Origin: Planococcus citri
Taxonomy: Eukaryota > Arthropoda > Insecta > Hemiptera > Pseudococcidae
DNA: 64,000 nt
Assembly: GCF_950023065.1 (NCBI RefSeq)
Contig: NC_088678.1
Span: 36,012,580 to 36,076,579, forward strand
Direction: 5' to 3'
Positions 25,042-36,480 of the stretch are shown here, piece by piece. Under the pieces are notes generated by a model, which saw nothing but the letters and a program-made list of their open reading frames with translations, searched no databases and was not told the origin of the DNA. Both the position numbers and the translations under genes were made by a program. How positions within the stretch are numbered: position 1 is the stretch's first letter; every line of letters starts with the position of its first letter.

Positions 25042-27635
25042 GTAGATTAACCATTTTCCACGAAAAAAAAATTAATCGTAGGTACAAAAGTAGAAATTTT
25101 GTTCCTGAGCTGATCGGGAGCCTTCAGTGAATTTTTGGAAATTTTGAGACTCCCTCTTTTGAAGTATTTTTGGGAAAACGACTTCTTTTTTCATACGAGT
25201 ATGCATTTTAAATCAAAAATTTTTGAATTTCCAATTCATTCTTCCCTTGTTTTGAAAATCGGAATTTCTGAAAATTTTCTCTCAAGTGATGATACATTTT
25301 TTGGAAAAAGATCTAAACATCTAAAAATTTTGAATTGAAAAAAAAAATCGAAATGCTTTCCGAAGTGTTGAAAAAATTGATAGCAGTAATATTGAACCTA
25401 TCCCCCTTCCATTCAAATAAAATTTAAGAAATTGTCCTCCTTTTGTCTTTTTTTTATATTATTTAATCATGTAACAAAAATTTTGGGACTCCCAAATCCT
25501 GGTAATTATACACGCCCAGTATAAAAAAATGTCAAAAAAAAATATGTAGAAAAATTTTGAATTTCCCACTTATCCTTCCCTTGTTTTGGAAATTTCAATT
25601 TCTGAAAATTTTCTCTCAAGTGATAATAAATTAGAGGAAATGATCCGAACATTTTAAAATTTTGAATTGAAAACAAAAATCGAATTGCTTTCTTAAGTGA
25701 TGAAAAAAACTGATCAGTAGTAATAATATTGAACCTCTCCCCCTTTCATTAAAATAAAACTTGAGAATTCGTCCTGCTTTTTCATGTTTTTACGTTTGTT
25801 AGACAATTTCTCATGCTGAAAATCACAAATATAAGCAAAAATAACATCAATTTATGGAATTTGCGCGCATTTCAACATCACTAATTACCTATAAATTCAG
25901 ATTTGAGGGATTCTTGCTGTTGAGTGTTGATTCAAGCATAAAAATCCGAAATTTTGTCCACAGATTTTTTTTTGAAAATTAGAATTCTTTCAGGGACAAC
26001 AGAAAATTAAAATATCATCTCCAATCGATTCTAAAGATCGTTAGACTGGAAGTTATTTTGCTTGAAAAAGTTTTTAAAAAATTGAAAAAACAAATAAATT
26101 TTTCAAAAATTGAATTAATGAAATTCCCATGAAGGGACTAAGATTATAAACAATATTTCAAAGTCTGAGTCATAAAAAAATATATACCGATGCCTGAAAT
26201 GACTTTGTAATCTGGCATTAGCACAACTTCAGCCGTTTAGTATAAATTTAAACATTGGTTTCCATATTTTACGAATAAAAAAAAACTAACCTGGCTTCAG
26301 TTTCAAGGCTTTGAACAAAATCCATGATATTTCGCTGAAATGCTAAAAAAAAAAATGAAAATATTTTTTCACAGAAACTCTTCTAAAGAATGAAAATAAA
26401 TTAAAAATTGGAAGAAAAAAAATGAAAAAAAATAACATATTTCCATGTCTTAAAGACTGATGATTAGGAGAAAGAGAGGCTGGTTCAGGCATCTTCTTTG
26501 ATGTTTTTGGATTACAAATAAAAACTACCATAGTCCTCAGAACTGTAAAAACTGAAGATCGAAAAACTCTGAAAAATAATGTCATTCAGTGGTTCCAAAA
26601 ATACGTAAGGATTCATTCAAATATGTACAGCAAGTTCTTCAAATTTACAGTTCGTTGGAATTTTTCGTGTTTTTTTCACTTTTCAGAGGGCTAGGAAGTG
26701 GTTTTTATTCATTTTTAATTCAAGTATGATTTTTAAAAATAAAAAAAATGCTCTACCTAAGTAAATATGAAAAAAATTGAAAAACTGACCTATTTTTCAA
26801 AATTGAAGTAGGTAGTGGTTTCTAGCCCTATAATGATTAGAGGTGTGAATTCTGTAAAAAAATGAATCAGAACAAATTTAGTAGTTGAATAAGCCTCACA
26901 TTATGTGCAAAACACTTGACAAAATATCAATAGGTATTAGTTTTTCGAAATTCACCAAAGAAAAACAAGAAGATTTGAAATCAGTGTCCACAAAACCAAG
27001 ATAAATAATAACACTAGGTACGTATTTCGAATTGCCAAATCGTACGCTTACAAAATCCAATTTCAGCATTTTTTTCCAACCCCTTCGTATACTTCTTCGA
27101 AATCGCCATTCACCGCATCAAACCCTCTTAAACTTTTTCCACATAATTTTTAAAATCCAAACACGCGTTAAATACAAAATTTCCGTTCTTTCAACAATTC
27201 CACACCTATAATAAAAACCATCTCTATGTCCTGCCTGCCATATATGTACCCTGAAAAAAAAGCCAGGCAGAAAGTTACCGTCGAAATCAAACGATACTGA
27301 GTTCAAACAAACGAACCAAACACGTTTAAATTTTCCTCCAGGCATGTTTATGGTACGCCGAATTTCCGGACACTTAAGAGAGTACCTATACCTATCCACC
27401 GTACCTCACATACATATATACTTAGCCGCAATCGAAATTTTTTGAAGCTTGTTTATTACCTCGTTATTTTTCAGCCATATAATATTTGAGGCGGAAACTG
27501 CGGGCGAGAAACGTGTTCTATATTCCGGTAAAACATTAAGCTGGGAAATTACGAAAAAAAAAAGGAGGAAAACACCACACACGAATCATAAGTTGGCTCA
27601 TTTTTAACGTTGCGTTGTTTTCTGCTTTTTTCCAG
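25042..27635 (+). other. Intron 2, last part
   Basis: AT-rich intron that includes the tandem ~335-bp duplication at 25221-25790. The sequence becomes less repetitive towards exon 27636-27743. No other feature is supported. Confidence 0.45.
25221..25790 (+). repeat. Diverged tandem duplication, ~335-bp unit
   Basis: Copy 1 (25221 to about 25450) and copy 2 (25555 to about 25790) share GAAAATTTTCTCTCAAGTGA, AAATTTTGAATTGAAAA and ATTGAACCTMTCCCCCTT in the same order. The offset is about 334 bp and identity is moderate, so the duplication is old. Confidence 0.7.
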
Positions 27636-27743
27636 AGTTACCCTCCAGTTTGACTATAATAGAATCTGAAAATGAATTAATGTCTAATGCCGGACCGTAT
27701 CTAGAAGATGATGAGTTACATTTGGCTTGTATCGTAGAAGGAG
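27636..27743 (+). CDS. Sidestep-like gene, exon encoding first part of Ig2
   Basis: The acceptor is TTTTTTCCAG at 27635 and the donor is GGAG|GTAAG after 27743. The two leading bases complete a Glu codon and the exon ends in phase 1. The product begins ELPSSLTIIESENEL and runs to DELHLACIVEGG, with the B-strand Cys of the second Ig domain. The 36-residue exon is short because Ig2 is interrupted by a 173-bp intron (27744-27916), which carries an in-frame stop soon after the donor and so must be removed. Confidence 0.85.
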
Positions 27744-27916
27744 GTAAGTTTTTAATTTAAAAATATTTATAGCTAAAGAGGTGGGAAAATTTTCTTTTCC
27801 TTTTTTACTCGAGTCTCGAAACATTTTAGAAAGATCAGATGGCAACCCTGAAATCAATACTGGGGCTATACAAGCTCATTTTGAGGCGATCTCAAATCAC
27901 GTCATTTATTTTTCAG
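27744..27916 (+). other. Short intron inside Ig2 (173 bp)
   Basis: It is bounded by GTAAGT at 27744 and TTTTTCAG at 27916, both good consensus sites. It is by far the shortest intron seen in the gene. Reading straight through from exon 27636-27743 hits a stop (TAA) within six codons of the donor. A different frame is open from 27781 into the next exon, but it starts in the intron and is not used in this model. Confidence 0.8.
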
Positions 27917-28117
27917 GTAAACCACCGCCTAAAATATTATGGCGAATACACGACGAACAAATACACGGAACAGCCAAAGAAACCGAATCAAAAGTCATTA
28001 GTTACCTGACGGTGCGCAAAATACCACGAAATTATAACCAAAAATTGCTCACGTGCGAAGCAAACATACCAGGACTTTCGAAACCGTACAAGAAATCCGT
28101 CCTATTGGATGTATATG
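27917..28117 (+). CDS. Sidestep-like gene, exon encoding second part of Ig2
   Basis: The acceptor is TTTTTCAG at 27916 and the donor is TATG|GTAAAC after 28117. The exon begins with two bases finishing Gly (GKPPPKILW, with the core Trp) and ends in phase 1. The product continues through VISYLTVRKIPRNYNQ and KLLTCEANIPG, where the F-strand Cys pairs with the Cys of exon 27636-27743, to KKSVLLDVY, the G strand. This completes a C2-type Ig2. Known: Ig2 of Sidestep proteins follows Ig1 directly, as here. Confidence 0.9.
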
Positions 28118-30019
28118 GTAAACATAGTCAACTAAATTGCTTTCCTTTACCTACTATTAGCATTAGAGATGGATTTTCATCATCTGCGAGCTAGTCCCGA
28201 TGGTACGAGACTGGCCAAATATCGCTCCCCTCTTCCCCTTCTTCACATGCCTACCAATCCCATAGTGTACTTTGAAAAAGAGCTTTTCGTCGTTCCTTTC
28301 ACCGCCTCGATAACTCTGTTTTGAAAATTTTGTCTGCTGTACAACTGCTGATAATGAAACGGCAGCCCACTCTTTCTACGCCATAATACCTGCCAAGTAA
28401 ATTACGAATAAATCTAGTCGTAAATTAAGCTTAAACGTCCGCAAATAGGAGATCGGTCGACGGTTCGCGATCGCGTTTCGCATAAAATAACTTCGACAAT
28501 AAAATCTAAAAGCCTTTACACACTTTGTCACCTCTGACGACGAAGAGAAGAGAGCCAGCCAGCCGCTGAGCTCAGCCATCGTTTGTGTTTTCAATACGCC
28601 AAATATTACAATTCGCTTTGTCGCCTCATGCCCAGACTACTCTCTTTATCTGTTTGGAAAAACCTTTGAAATTCTCTCGCGTGTATATCTCACAAAGCGA
28701 CGTGATTTATTTTTCATACGCCAAAGTGACTTAGTATAGACTTATGGACTCGCTATCGACTCGAGATGGTCTTAAGGGAATCTCATACGAGGTTTCGCCG
28801 AGCAAGGGAAAAAATGCCAAGGACAAAAGAATCGACGAATAAATTCTCAAAAAGTGGTACTCGATTTTGAATGAATATTTCAAATACGTCTGCTCTTGTG
28901 CCCATTAATTTTCAAATAATAATATAGGTATTCCAATGAAAGTTCTCATTTCCTATCCCAAAAAATTTCAAAATTCTGATAGGTCTGCCCGAAATGACCC
29001 GCATTGAAAATATCTATAGGTACCTACATAGGTAAACACAGATTTTTTCCACTCATTTTTACAATCGTTCATTTGTAATAAATACTTAGCAAATATCTGC
29101 GAAATTTTTCTCCTCTGGAAATTAAATCGCTACAGGCAAACAAAAACGGAACAAATTTCCGACCTTGAAGAATAACTTTCTTGCCAAATATATAGTAGGT
29201 ACCTACTACACTCGTAGTAAGCATAGTGACGGTTTAACGAGGCAACTTTCCATCTCACGAGATTCCTATAATTCGTTTCCAAAATGCTTATACATACTTT
29301 ACAGTGGGAAAATTGAATTTACAACATTTTTATACCGATTTAAAAACCCTTCGGGTTAGTTATTTCATTTCTCGAAAGCGATTTATCTATTCAAAGTTCG
29401 TCTTCTTTTGTTCCTGCACTGCCTACACAATCGTATCGTACCCATCTCCAAGGACCCTTTGATAAACCGACGCTCTGCTACAATGCTACCACTAGCAAAG
29501 AAGGTGATTTGGGTCGAAGTTATTATCAGTGTACAGATGATGTTTTGTTGTATTTTAGAAATTACAATGAACGTCCTTTTTTGCCCTTGAGAAGGGAAAA
29601 TAGGAAGAGGAGGAGGAGGATTTCCTGAAATATGATAGTCGTTTTAGAACGATTTAGTGGTACATACGTATTTGACTGTGAAGCTGTAAATATTTGAGTT
29701 TGAGTATTCGAAAATTATGTAACATTATCTTTTAGTCCTCTGAATGAATCGAAAGTACGTTTCACGAACAATTTCCAATCATTTAAAAAGGAGTTAGTTA
29801 CAACTCCGAAATTTTTTTCCTGGATCATTCTCAAATCCAACTACCTATCAACGCATTCTGAGAGTCACTTTCGACATGACTTCACGAACAAAAATAAGCT
29901 TAATTTTCATTGGTGAATTTGAAAAAGTCTTTTGCTACATTCTTTTCAACTGGATTTGATTCCGTCGTGAGAGTGATTCAGTCGTTCTCGAATTATTTTC
30001 CAATTCTTAGCAAAGCGTT
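28118..30019 (+). other. Intron 4, first part
   Basis: Mostly unique, moderately AT-rich intron next to exon 27917-28117. I see no exon or RNA gene in it. Confidence 0.45.
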
Positions 30020-30035
30020 CGGGAACAAATTGTCT

Positions 30036-30605
30036 AAAAGCCGAAATTCATTCTGCAAACTAATTTAAATGCGATACGAAATCAACTGCACGTGGATTTC
30101 AAGTCGTTTTGGAGCCTCCAGCGACTTTTGGAAAATTACTGGAACCTCCAGTAGATTTTTTGAAACTTGAAATTTCCCAAAATTTCATCAAATGAAGATG
30201 GAAAGCCGAAATTCATTCTGCAAAGTAATTTCAATAGGTACGCTACGAAGTCGGCTGCTGGTGGATTTCAAGTCGTTTTGGAACCTCCGGCGATTTTTTG
30301 GAAAGGTTGTATGGCGTTTTTTGAAAAATTGAAATTTCCAAAAAGTAGCCGGATGCTTCAAAACAATTTGGAACCACCATGCAGTCGACTTCATATCGTG
30401 TTGAAATTATTTTCCGAAGTAAATTTTAGCTTGCTTACTCCATTTAATAAAATGTTGTGGTAGCAAGTTTCAAAAATCTGGTGGAGGCTCCAGTAATTTT
30501 CAAAAAGTCGCTGAAGGCTTCAAAATGACTTGAAATCCACTTGCAGTCGACTTCGTGGCATATTGAATTAGTTTGCAGAATGAATTTCGGTTTTCCATCT
30601 CCATT
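30036..30605. repeat. Palindromic array of four repeat units (two direct, two inverted)
   Basis: Units near 30036-30190 and 30200-30330 run in one direction. Units near 30340-30420 and 30470-30600 are their inverse complement. Shared words are CCGAAATTCATTCTGCAAA, GTGGATTTCAAGTCGTTTTG and GCCTCCAGCGACTTTTTG. The outer pair is the most similar. The short frames on both strands here are mirror images, not genes. Confidence 0.7.
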
Positions 30606-30870
30606 TTATGAGATTTTGTGGGAATTTCGAGTTTAAAAAATCTGCTGGAGGCTCCAGAACTGCTCAAAAAACGGGTTGAAACCGTTTCCAATCGATTTGG
30701 CGTGTTAAAATAGGGTATATGCCAAATTTTAGCTTTCTTGGTCAATTTGATGAAATTTTGATTTTTCCCCTCATTTTTGGCCAAAATTTGATTTTCAAAA
30801 ATTCACCAAAAATCGAATAAAAAACTTTAGCACTTGAAATTTTGACAAGTGATATATTGTTTCCTGATCT
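30590..30870 (+). repeat. Dispersed ~260-bp repeat family, copy A
   Basis: It matches 59630-59890 along its length: GAATTTCGG.TTTCCAT, CGATTTGG..GT..AAAATAG, AATTTYAGCTTTCT, CACCAAAAATCGAA and TTTAGCACYTGAAATTTTG. Other, more diverged copies are seen near 34590-34870 (minus), 35030-35330 and 51330-51520, with fragments near 12600, 16900 and 22080. I see no coding capacity or terminal structure. Confidence 0.7.
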
Positions 30871-31330
30871 ATCGATTTACCTTTGCACGGTTTAAACAAT
30901 TTCGTGCAAGTCCTATGTTGGAACGCAAAATCTGCGATTTCGGCTGACCTGTCAATCAATATGGCCGCCATTTTGCAAGTATAGGGCCACTTTTTTGAGG
31001 ACAAGGGCTAGAAATGTTCCTTAGGACTCCCCCTTTATGAAAAAAGTTGTCCCGGAGGATCAAGGGGGGTGCAATAGATCCTTATGCGGGCTCCCCGACT
31101 ATAATTTTTGTTGATAGGATCAGTTTCGTCATTTCATCTTAATACCTAATTTGATTTTTCAGTGATCCATTCGTTCGAAAACGATTTTTCTCCATTGAGC
31201 AAATTCACAATTATTATTGAGAAATTTATAAAAAAATGCTTCGTTTTGTCATCATTTATCTAATTTGATTTCGAAGTGGTTCAGTCATTCACGAATGATT
31301 CATCGGATAATTACTGAAGATTTCTAGTTT

Positions 31331-31588
31331 TACACTGAAAAAAAAAAACAATAAAAATTACTATTTCAGTACAGTAACCGGATCCAATCCAAAAATAATA
31401 GTGATTTTTACTCAGCCAAAAAATACATTTTACTATAGAATTAGGTAAAATTTATTACTCTCATAGTAAAATTTACTAATCTCATAGTAAAATTTACAAA
31501 TCTCATAGTAAAAATCGCAATATTTTTGAATGGGATCCGGTTACTGTATGAAATAGTAAAAATTATCCATAATTTTTTTTTCCGTGTA
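31331..31588. mobile_element. MITE, 258 bp, ~65-bp inverted repeats
   Basis: The inverted ends start TACACTGAAAAA / TACACGGAAAAA and include CAGTAACCGGATCC on both sides. The middle is about four copies of a ~21-bp unit (CTCATAGTAAAATTTACTAA-like). I cannot fix a target duplication; CTAGT occurs on both sides but is not flush with the left end. Confidence 0.75.
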
Positions 31589-31619
31589 CTAGTCTAGTAA
31601 ATGGTAACTTTTGATAAAT

Positions 31620-31850
31620 CATTAGGAATTTTAGGCAAACTACTGATAATTTTTGGTAAATTACTGGTAATTCTTGCTAATTATTGGCAATTTTTGGTAA
31701 TTGCTGGTAATTTTTGACGAATTACTGATAATTTGGTAATTATACTGGTCATTTTTGGTGAATTACTGATAATTTATGGTAATTACTGGAAATTTTTGGT
31801 AATAACTGGTAATTTTTGGTAAGTGACTGGTATTTTTACCATTACCTGTC
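31620..31850 (+). repeat. TGGTAATTTTTGGTAATTAC minisatellite
   Basis: About ten imperfect 20-22 bp repeats of ATTACTGGTAATTTTTGGTA. The array starts about 30 bp after the MITE at 31331-31588. No coding capacity. Confidence 0.75.
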
Positions 31851-31860
31851 TAGGAACCAG

Positions 31861-34589
31861 AAAAAACCATTTCAAAATTACTGATTTTTCATGAATCAGC
31901 GAATTTTTTGCATTACTTACTTATGTTGTAGGCCTACAATTTTGACGATATTTCATTACTTAAGGCAATAATATATTTTTTAATTTATTGCGCAAATTTT
32001 TGTGATTTTAAACAATTTTTGAATTAATTTTTTTCTTACTTTCGTTGTATAAAACTTTCTTACTATTTTATCAATTTTTGGATAAATTGTGGAATATTAT
32101 TATCAATTTTGAATAATTTTCATACCAATTTTATCGATTTTAAAATACAGAATTAAATTGATCAAAAATTAATGCAACTCTAATTAATTTCACACAGCTC
32201 ATGTGTTAACATTTTGAACATTGATGACTGAGAAATATTTTTCTAAACGTTGTGTTTCCAATAGTGAAGGTACCTGCCACAGTAATTGAAACGTAATTAC
32301 CCAAGTATTTTTAGAAATGAGATTAAGTGAGATTTATAGGCATACCTAATAATCAATCATCAAAATTTTTTCTTCATTTTATTCGATTTTTGGTCAATTT
32401 TGTATAATTCAAAATTCCTCAATTTTTCCATTAGGTAGGTACCAGACTGAAAATTTGTGTGTTGGTAAAAAAAATCAGCGACAGCAGCGTCCCTTGGATG
32501 TATTCGCGGTTTAATTCGAATGTTTTTGAAAATTGTCATCAAATTTTTCCGTTTTCCTTTTCGTTGTGGAAATGATTGAAATCATTTCGTTGAATTATTC
32601 CAAAACGTAGAAGCGTTAATTATAATACAAGGTAAAATGACGACAAAAAAAATGAAATTAAAACTTGTAAAACCTACCATCGTCGTTGTACTAAATACAA
32701 CAGACAAGGAACAGAACAAAAATCGAGGAAATTCGCGCGTTAGTAAAACTTTACAAGAAGAATAAAAGCACTACGACGATGTCGATGTCGTTGAGCTCGT
32801 CGTCGATGTCATCTGTTTCCGATAATCATCAATTGTTCTCCCTTTTTCGATTTGTAAGTATTTAATTTAGAAAATCATTTCGAGAGTTTTTCTCCATTAA
32901 TAGCAAACTTTACGTCTGGTTATCTAATAACTTCTTTGTCATCTATTGTTTTTATTTTAGCTTTTGTTTCGCCTTTGCGTGTTTCTGCGTTGCTCTCTAT
33001 TCTTTATAAATTTCAGTGCGTTTGTTGAGCTAAAAGACAGACAGACTTAATAAGGTTTTCCTGAGCTGTGTTGTAAGTTAGTGACGTTTTAATTAATGAA
33101 ATGTTTTTAACCCTCGCTCGTTTGTTGAAAATATCCGGAGCAACATCAAAATCTAACTGTACACTATATAGAAAGGTAGAAGAAGTTTTTATATCATTTC
33201 CGCTTTTTACTGTAAACTTATTGATACCAGTTGAGTGGTCTGAGAATGGTTGCAAAAAAAAATCGGAACAATTTTTACAACGAATTTTTCCACTCGGCTT
33301 ATTTTCATAAAAATATATCGCTCTTCGCCTTATTCGCCGAAAGGGCTTGAAACGTCAATCTTCGTTGTTAGGTATGGTATGTTTGCGATTAACACGCAAC
33401 AAATCAAAATCGTGTTCGCATTTGCACATGAAAGAAGACAGCTTAACATACGTACACGTATATAATAGGCCTATGTGTATACTGTATACTACATGGTGTT
33501 ATATGCCTACTCGTCTAATAGCGAACCTAACTAAAAGGCAAAGAGAACGAACTCAAGAGGCGGTACAAAGCAATGGGGAAAAAATCCGCACAGCACACGC
33601 GGCCGGTAACGCCGGTTGCCTAAACCGCACCGCGTCACGAAATTATTTTATCGTGCTTTTGAAAATTTTATGACGAGCATCTTAATTAAATGTGTATAAC
33701 CGAGAGACAAACGATTGTTATATGGAAAAACAACTTTATAACCGTTACGATGCTGTTGGTTTTCTTATCAAAGTTACAGCTTCACTTAATAACAAACGCT
33801 ACCGCATTTCCCATTTACGTGCTTTGGTAAAAATCTTTTTGCTACTGCTGCGTCTGCATAGAAATCTAATTTCTTAAGCCAACATTTTAGAAACTAAAAG
33901 CTGATAAAATCGTACTATTTGTCGTCGTCGTTTTTCTCTTTTCCCATCCCGCGTTTTCATTTCCACTACCCTACTCCTCAGCGCTCACTCTCGTTCTCGA
34001 ATATATACTTACTTTTTTCCACTCTGCTGTTCCTGTTTGTGCCTTTGCCATCCTATAGGATAATAATTACTATATTATACGTGTATACTATACAGTATGT
34101 ATGTATTTGTATACTTTACATTATATAGTAAAATGGCAACGGCACGCCGCACGTTTGCCTTTATATATTCCGCGATCACTAATATTGATAAAATATTATA
34201 CTCTATAGAACGTCGGTATACTGCTGTACTTATACCGTAGTAATAAATTTTTTATGTACACCGTAAAAAGGAAATGGCCACGAATGAGAGATGAGAAAAT
34301 TTTAAACGTTTTGTGTGTTTTACCGCGTAATGAAAGTAATTACTTTCGTACTTGGAATTTTAAAAATGAAAAAAATACCCGCTTAACCGCAACGTGAATC
34401 ACTTTTACCGAGTATTATTCCTTCTCCTTCGTTTCTTTCTTTCTTCTATCTCGGCGATATAGGAAAGTAGTACCATCTGCAGCACTGATATCTAATGTCA
34501 TTTATTTTGTTTTACAAAGGAGACATTCCAACAGGAGGGAAAATTTTTGAACGAGAATAGCTAAATCGAAAAAACGTAAAAAATACATC
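31861..34589 (+). other. Intron 4, middle part
   Basis: AT-rich intron. The part from about 32640 to 34520 has more balanced composition and looks unique; the small frames there show no domain motif. I see no exon or RNA gene. Confidence 0.4.
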
Positions 34590-35335
34590 AATTTGAAATT
34601 TTAGGTGCTAAAGTGCATTTTTTGATTTTTGGTGAATTTTCGATACTCAAATGTGGGTTAAAAGTACGAAAAAATCAAAATTATATCAAACTGACCTAGA
34701 AACATGAAATTTGGTACTCCAGTACCTCCCTTATTTTTTACCTCTCGGATCGATTAAAATCCATTTGAAACGGTTTTGAATACCTCTGGAGCCTTCATCA
34801 GATTTTCAAAGTTGGAAATTTCACAAAATTTTACCCAATAAAGTTGGAAACCTAACAAATCGACATACTCGTAAGTATCGTAATTGCAACATGCTCAGTT
34901 GATTAGAGGTCGTTTAAAGGAGTTCTAGAAGCTCCAGAAACTTTTCAAAAATTAAAAACAGTTCAAATCAACTTCAGCAAGTTACCTATGTGTAAACGCA
35001 ATTGATGCTTGTTAGTGACCTACTAGACCGATTACACACCATTTTTACAAAATCCTTTCTGCCGGTTTGAAACTGTACCTATTTTATTTTAAAAATCTGA
35101 TGGAAGCATCGGAACAGCACAAAATGGTTCAATAAACCGTTTCTGATTAATGGGGAGGGGAAGGGAGGGGAGGGGAAAGGGGAGGTGAAAAATAGAGTAA
35201 GGTTGGTACATACCATTTCAGCTTCCCATTAAGTCGATTTGGTAAAATTCTTGATTTTTTTCACTTTTTTGGTCTGTAGATTAGAAAATGCATTTTAGCG
35301 CTTGAAATTTTGAATGGTGATTATTTTTGCATGCG
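34590..35335. repeat. Two diverged copies of the dispersed ~260-bp repeat (inverted pair)
   Basis: 34590-34870 is a minus-strand copy (AATTTTAGGTGCTAAAGTGCA ... reversed order of the family landmarks) and 35030-35330 a plus-strand copy ending in TTTAGCGCTTGAAATTTTGA. A G-rich purine run of about 45 bp lies between them at 35152-35190. Confidence 0.55.
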
Positions 35336-35454
35336 CTCTCCATTTTGCTGTCTCGTTCAAACATTTTTCTTTCAGTTGGATTCCACTAAACCTATTCGCA
35401 AGTTTTATGACTGCAGAACGCGTCTTATTAAAATAAGCTTCTGATTATCTTGGA

Positions 35455-36480
35455 AAAGATCGATCATTCGATCAATGCAGCTCACGAGTTTTTGAGTTCA
35501 AAATACCGATTTTGGATCTTTGTCAATGGCTGACTGAGGAGCAGAAGGCTCTAAAATTGATTTTCTATTCCGAGAATGAGAGTCGATCATAATTGCAAAT
35601 AAATTGATATTTGGGGTTAGATTAGTCGATTTTTGAGCACGATCGATTTCGATCAAAAAAGTCTATTTTTGAGGCTTTTGATTTTTCATTTCAAAAACGA
35701 TCGAAGTATCATATGGAATTGAAAATTACAAATAAATCAATTTTTATGGTCGACCAATCGATTTTTGATCCTGATCAATAACTGACGAGAAGGTCTGAGG
35801 CCAAAATTGATTTTTTATTCACACCATATTGGTTAAAATTGCGAAAGGAATCGATTTTTGGGTCCAATTAGTCGATTTCTGATCATAATCGATTTTTTTT
35901 TTACCGAAAAATCTATTCTTGAGACTGAATTTGATTTTTAATTTTCGAAAACGATCCATCAGTCTAGAATCGAAAATCACAAATAATTCGATTTTTGGGG
36001 TTCGATTTGGACTTCCCGATGAAAAATCGATCATCATTAAAAATCGATAATCGAACCCTAAAAAACGATTTTATTTGCGATTTGCGATTTTCGATTTCAC
36101 ATGATCGATCATGTTCATCATGAAAATTCGAAATTCGAAAATGAAAAGTCAAATTCAGTCTCAGAAATGGAAATGGACTTTTCAGCCAATAATCGATTAT
36201 GATCGAAAATCGACTAATCGAACGCAAAAATTGATTCTTCGCAATTATAGATTCCATTTATGATCGATTACGTTGGGAATGAAAAACAAATTTTAGCATT
36301 GGGCCTCCTCATCAGTAATTCATCAAGATCAAAAATCGATAATCGAACCCTAAAACTCAATTATATTTGCGATTTTCGATTCCATATGATCGATTGTGTT
36401 CATCTTAAAAAATCAAATTTGGCCTCGGAAATCGGTTTTTCGGTCGAAAATCGATCATGATCAGAAATCGACTGGGGGTA
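35455..36480. repeat. AATCGATTTTTG-rich inverted repeat array
   Basis: About 1 kb is built from degenerate units rich in TCGATTTTTG, TCGATCATGATC and AAATCGACTAATCG. Left of about 36015 the units read ATTCGATTTTTGGGGTTCGA; right of it the complement AATCGATAATCGAACCCTAA dominates, so the array is palindromic around that point. Each half holds about two units of ~240 bp. Frames on both strands across it are repeat translation. Confidence 0.65.
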
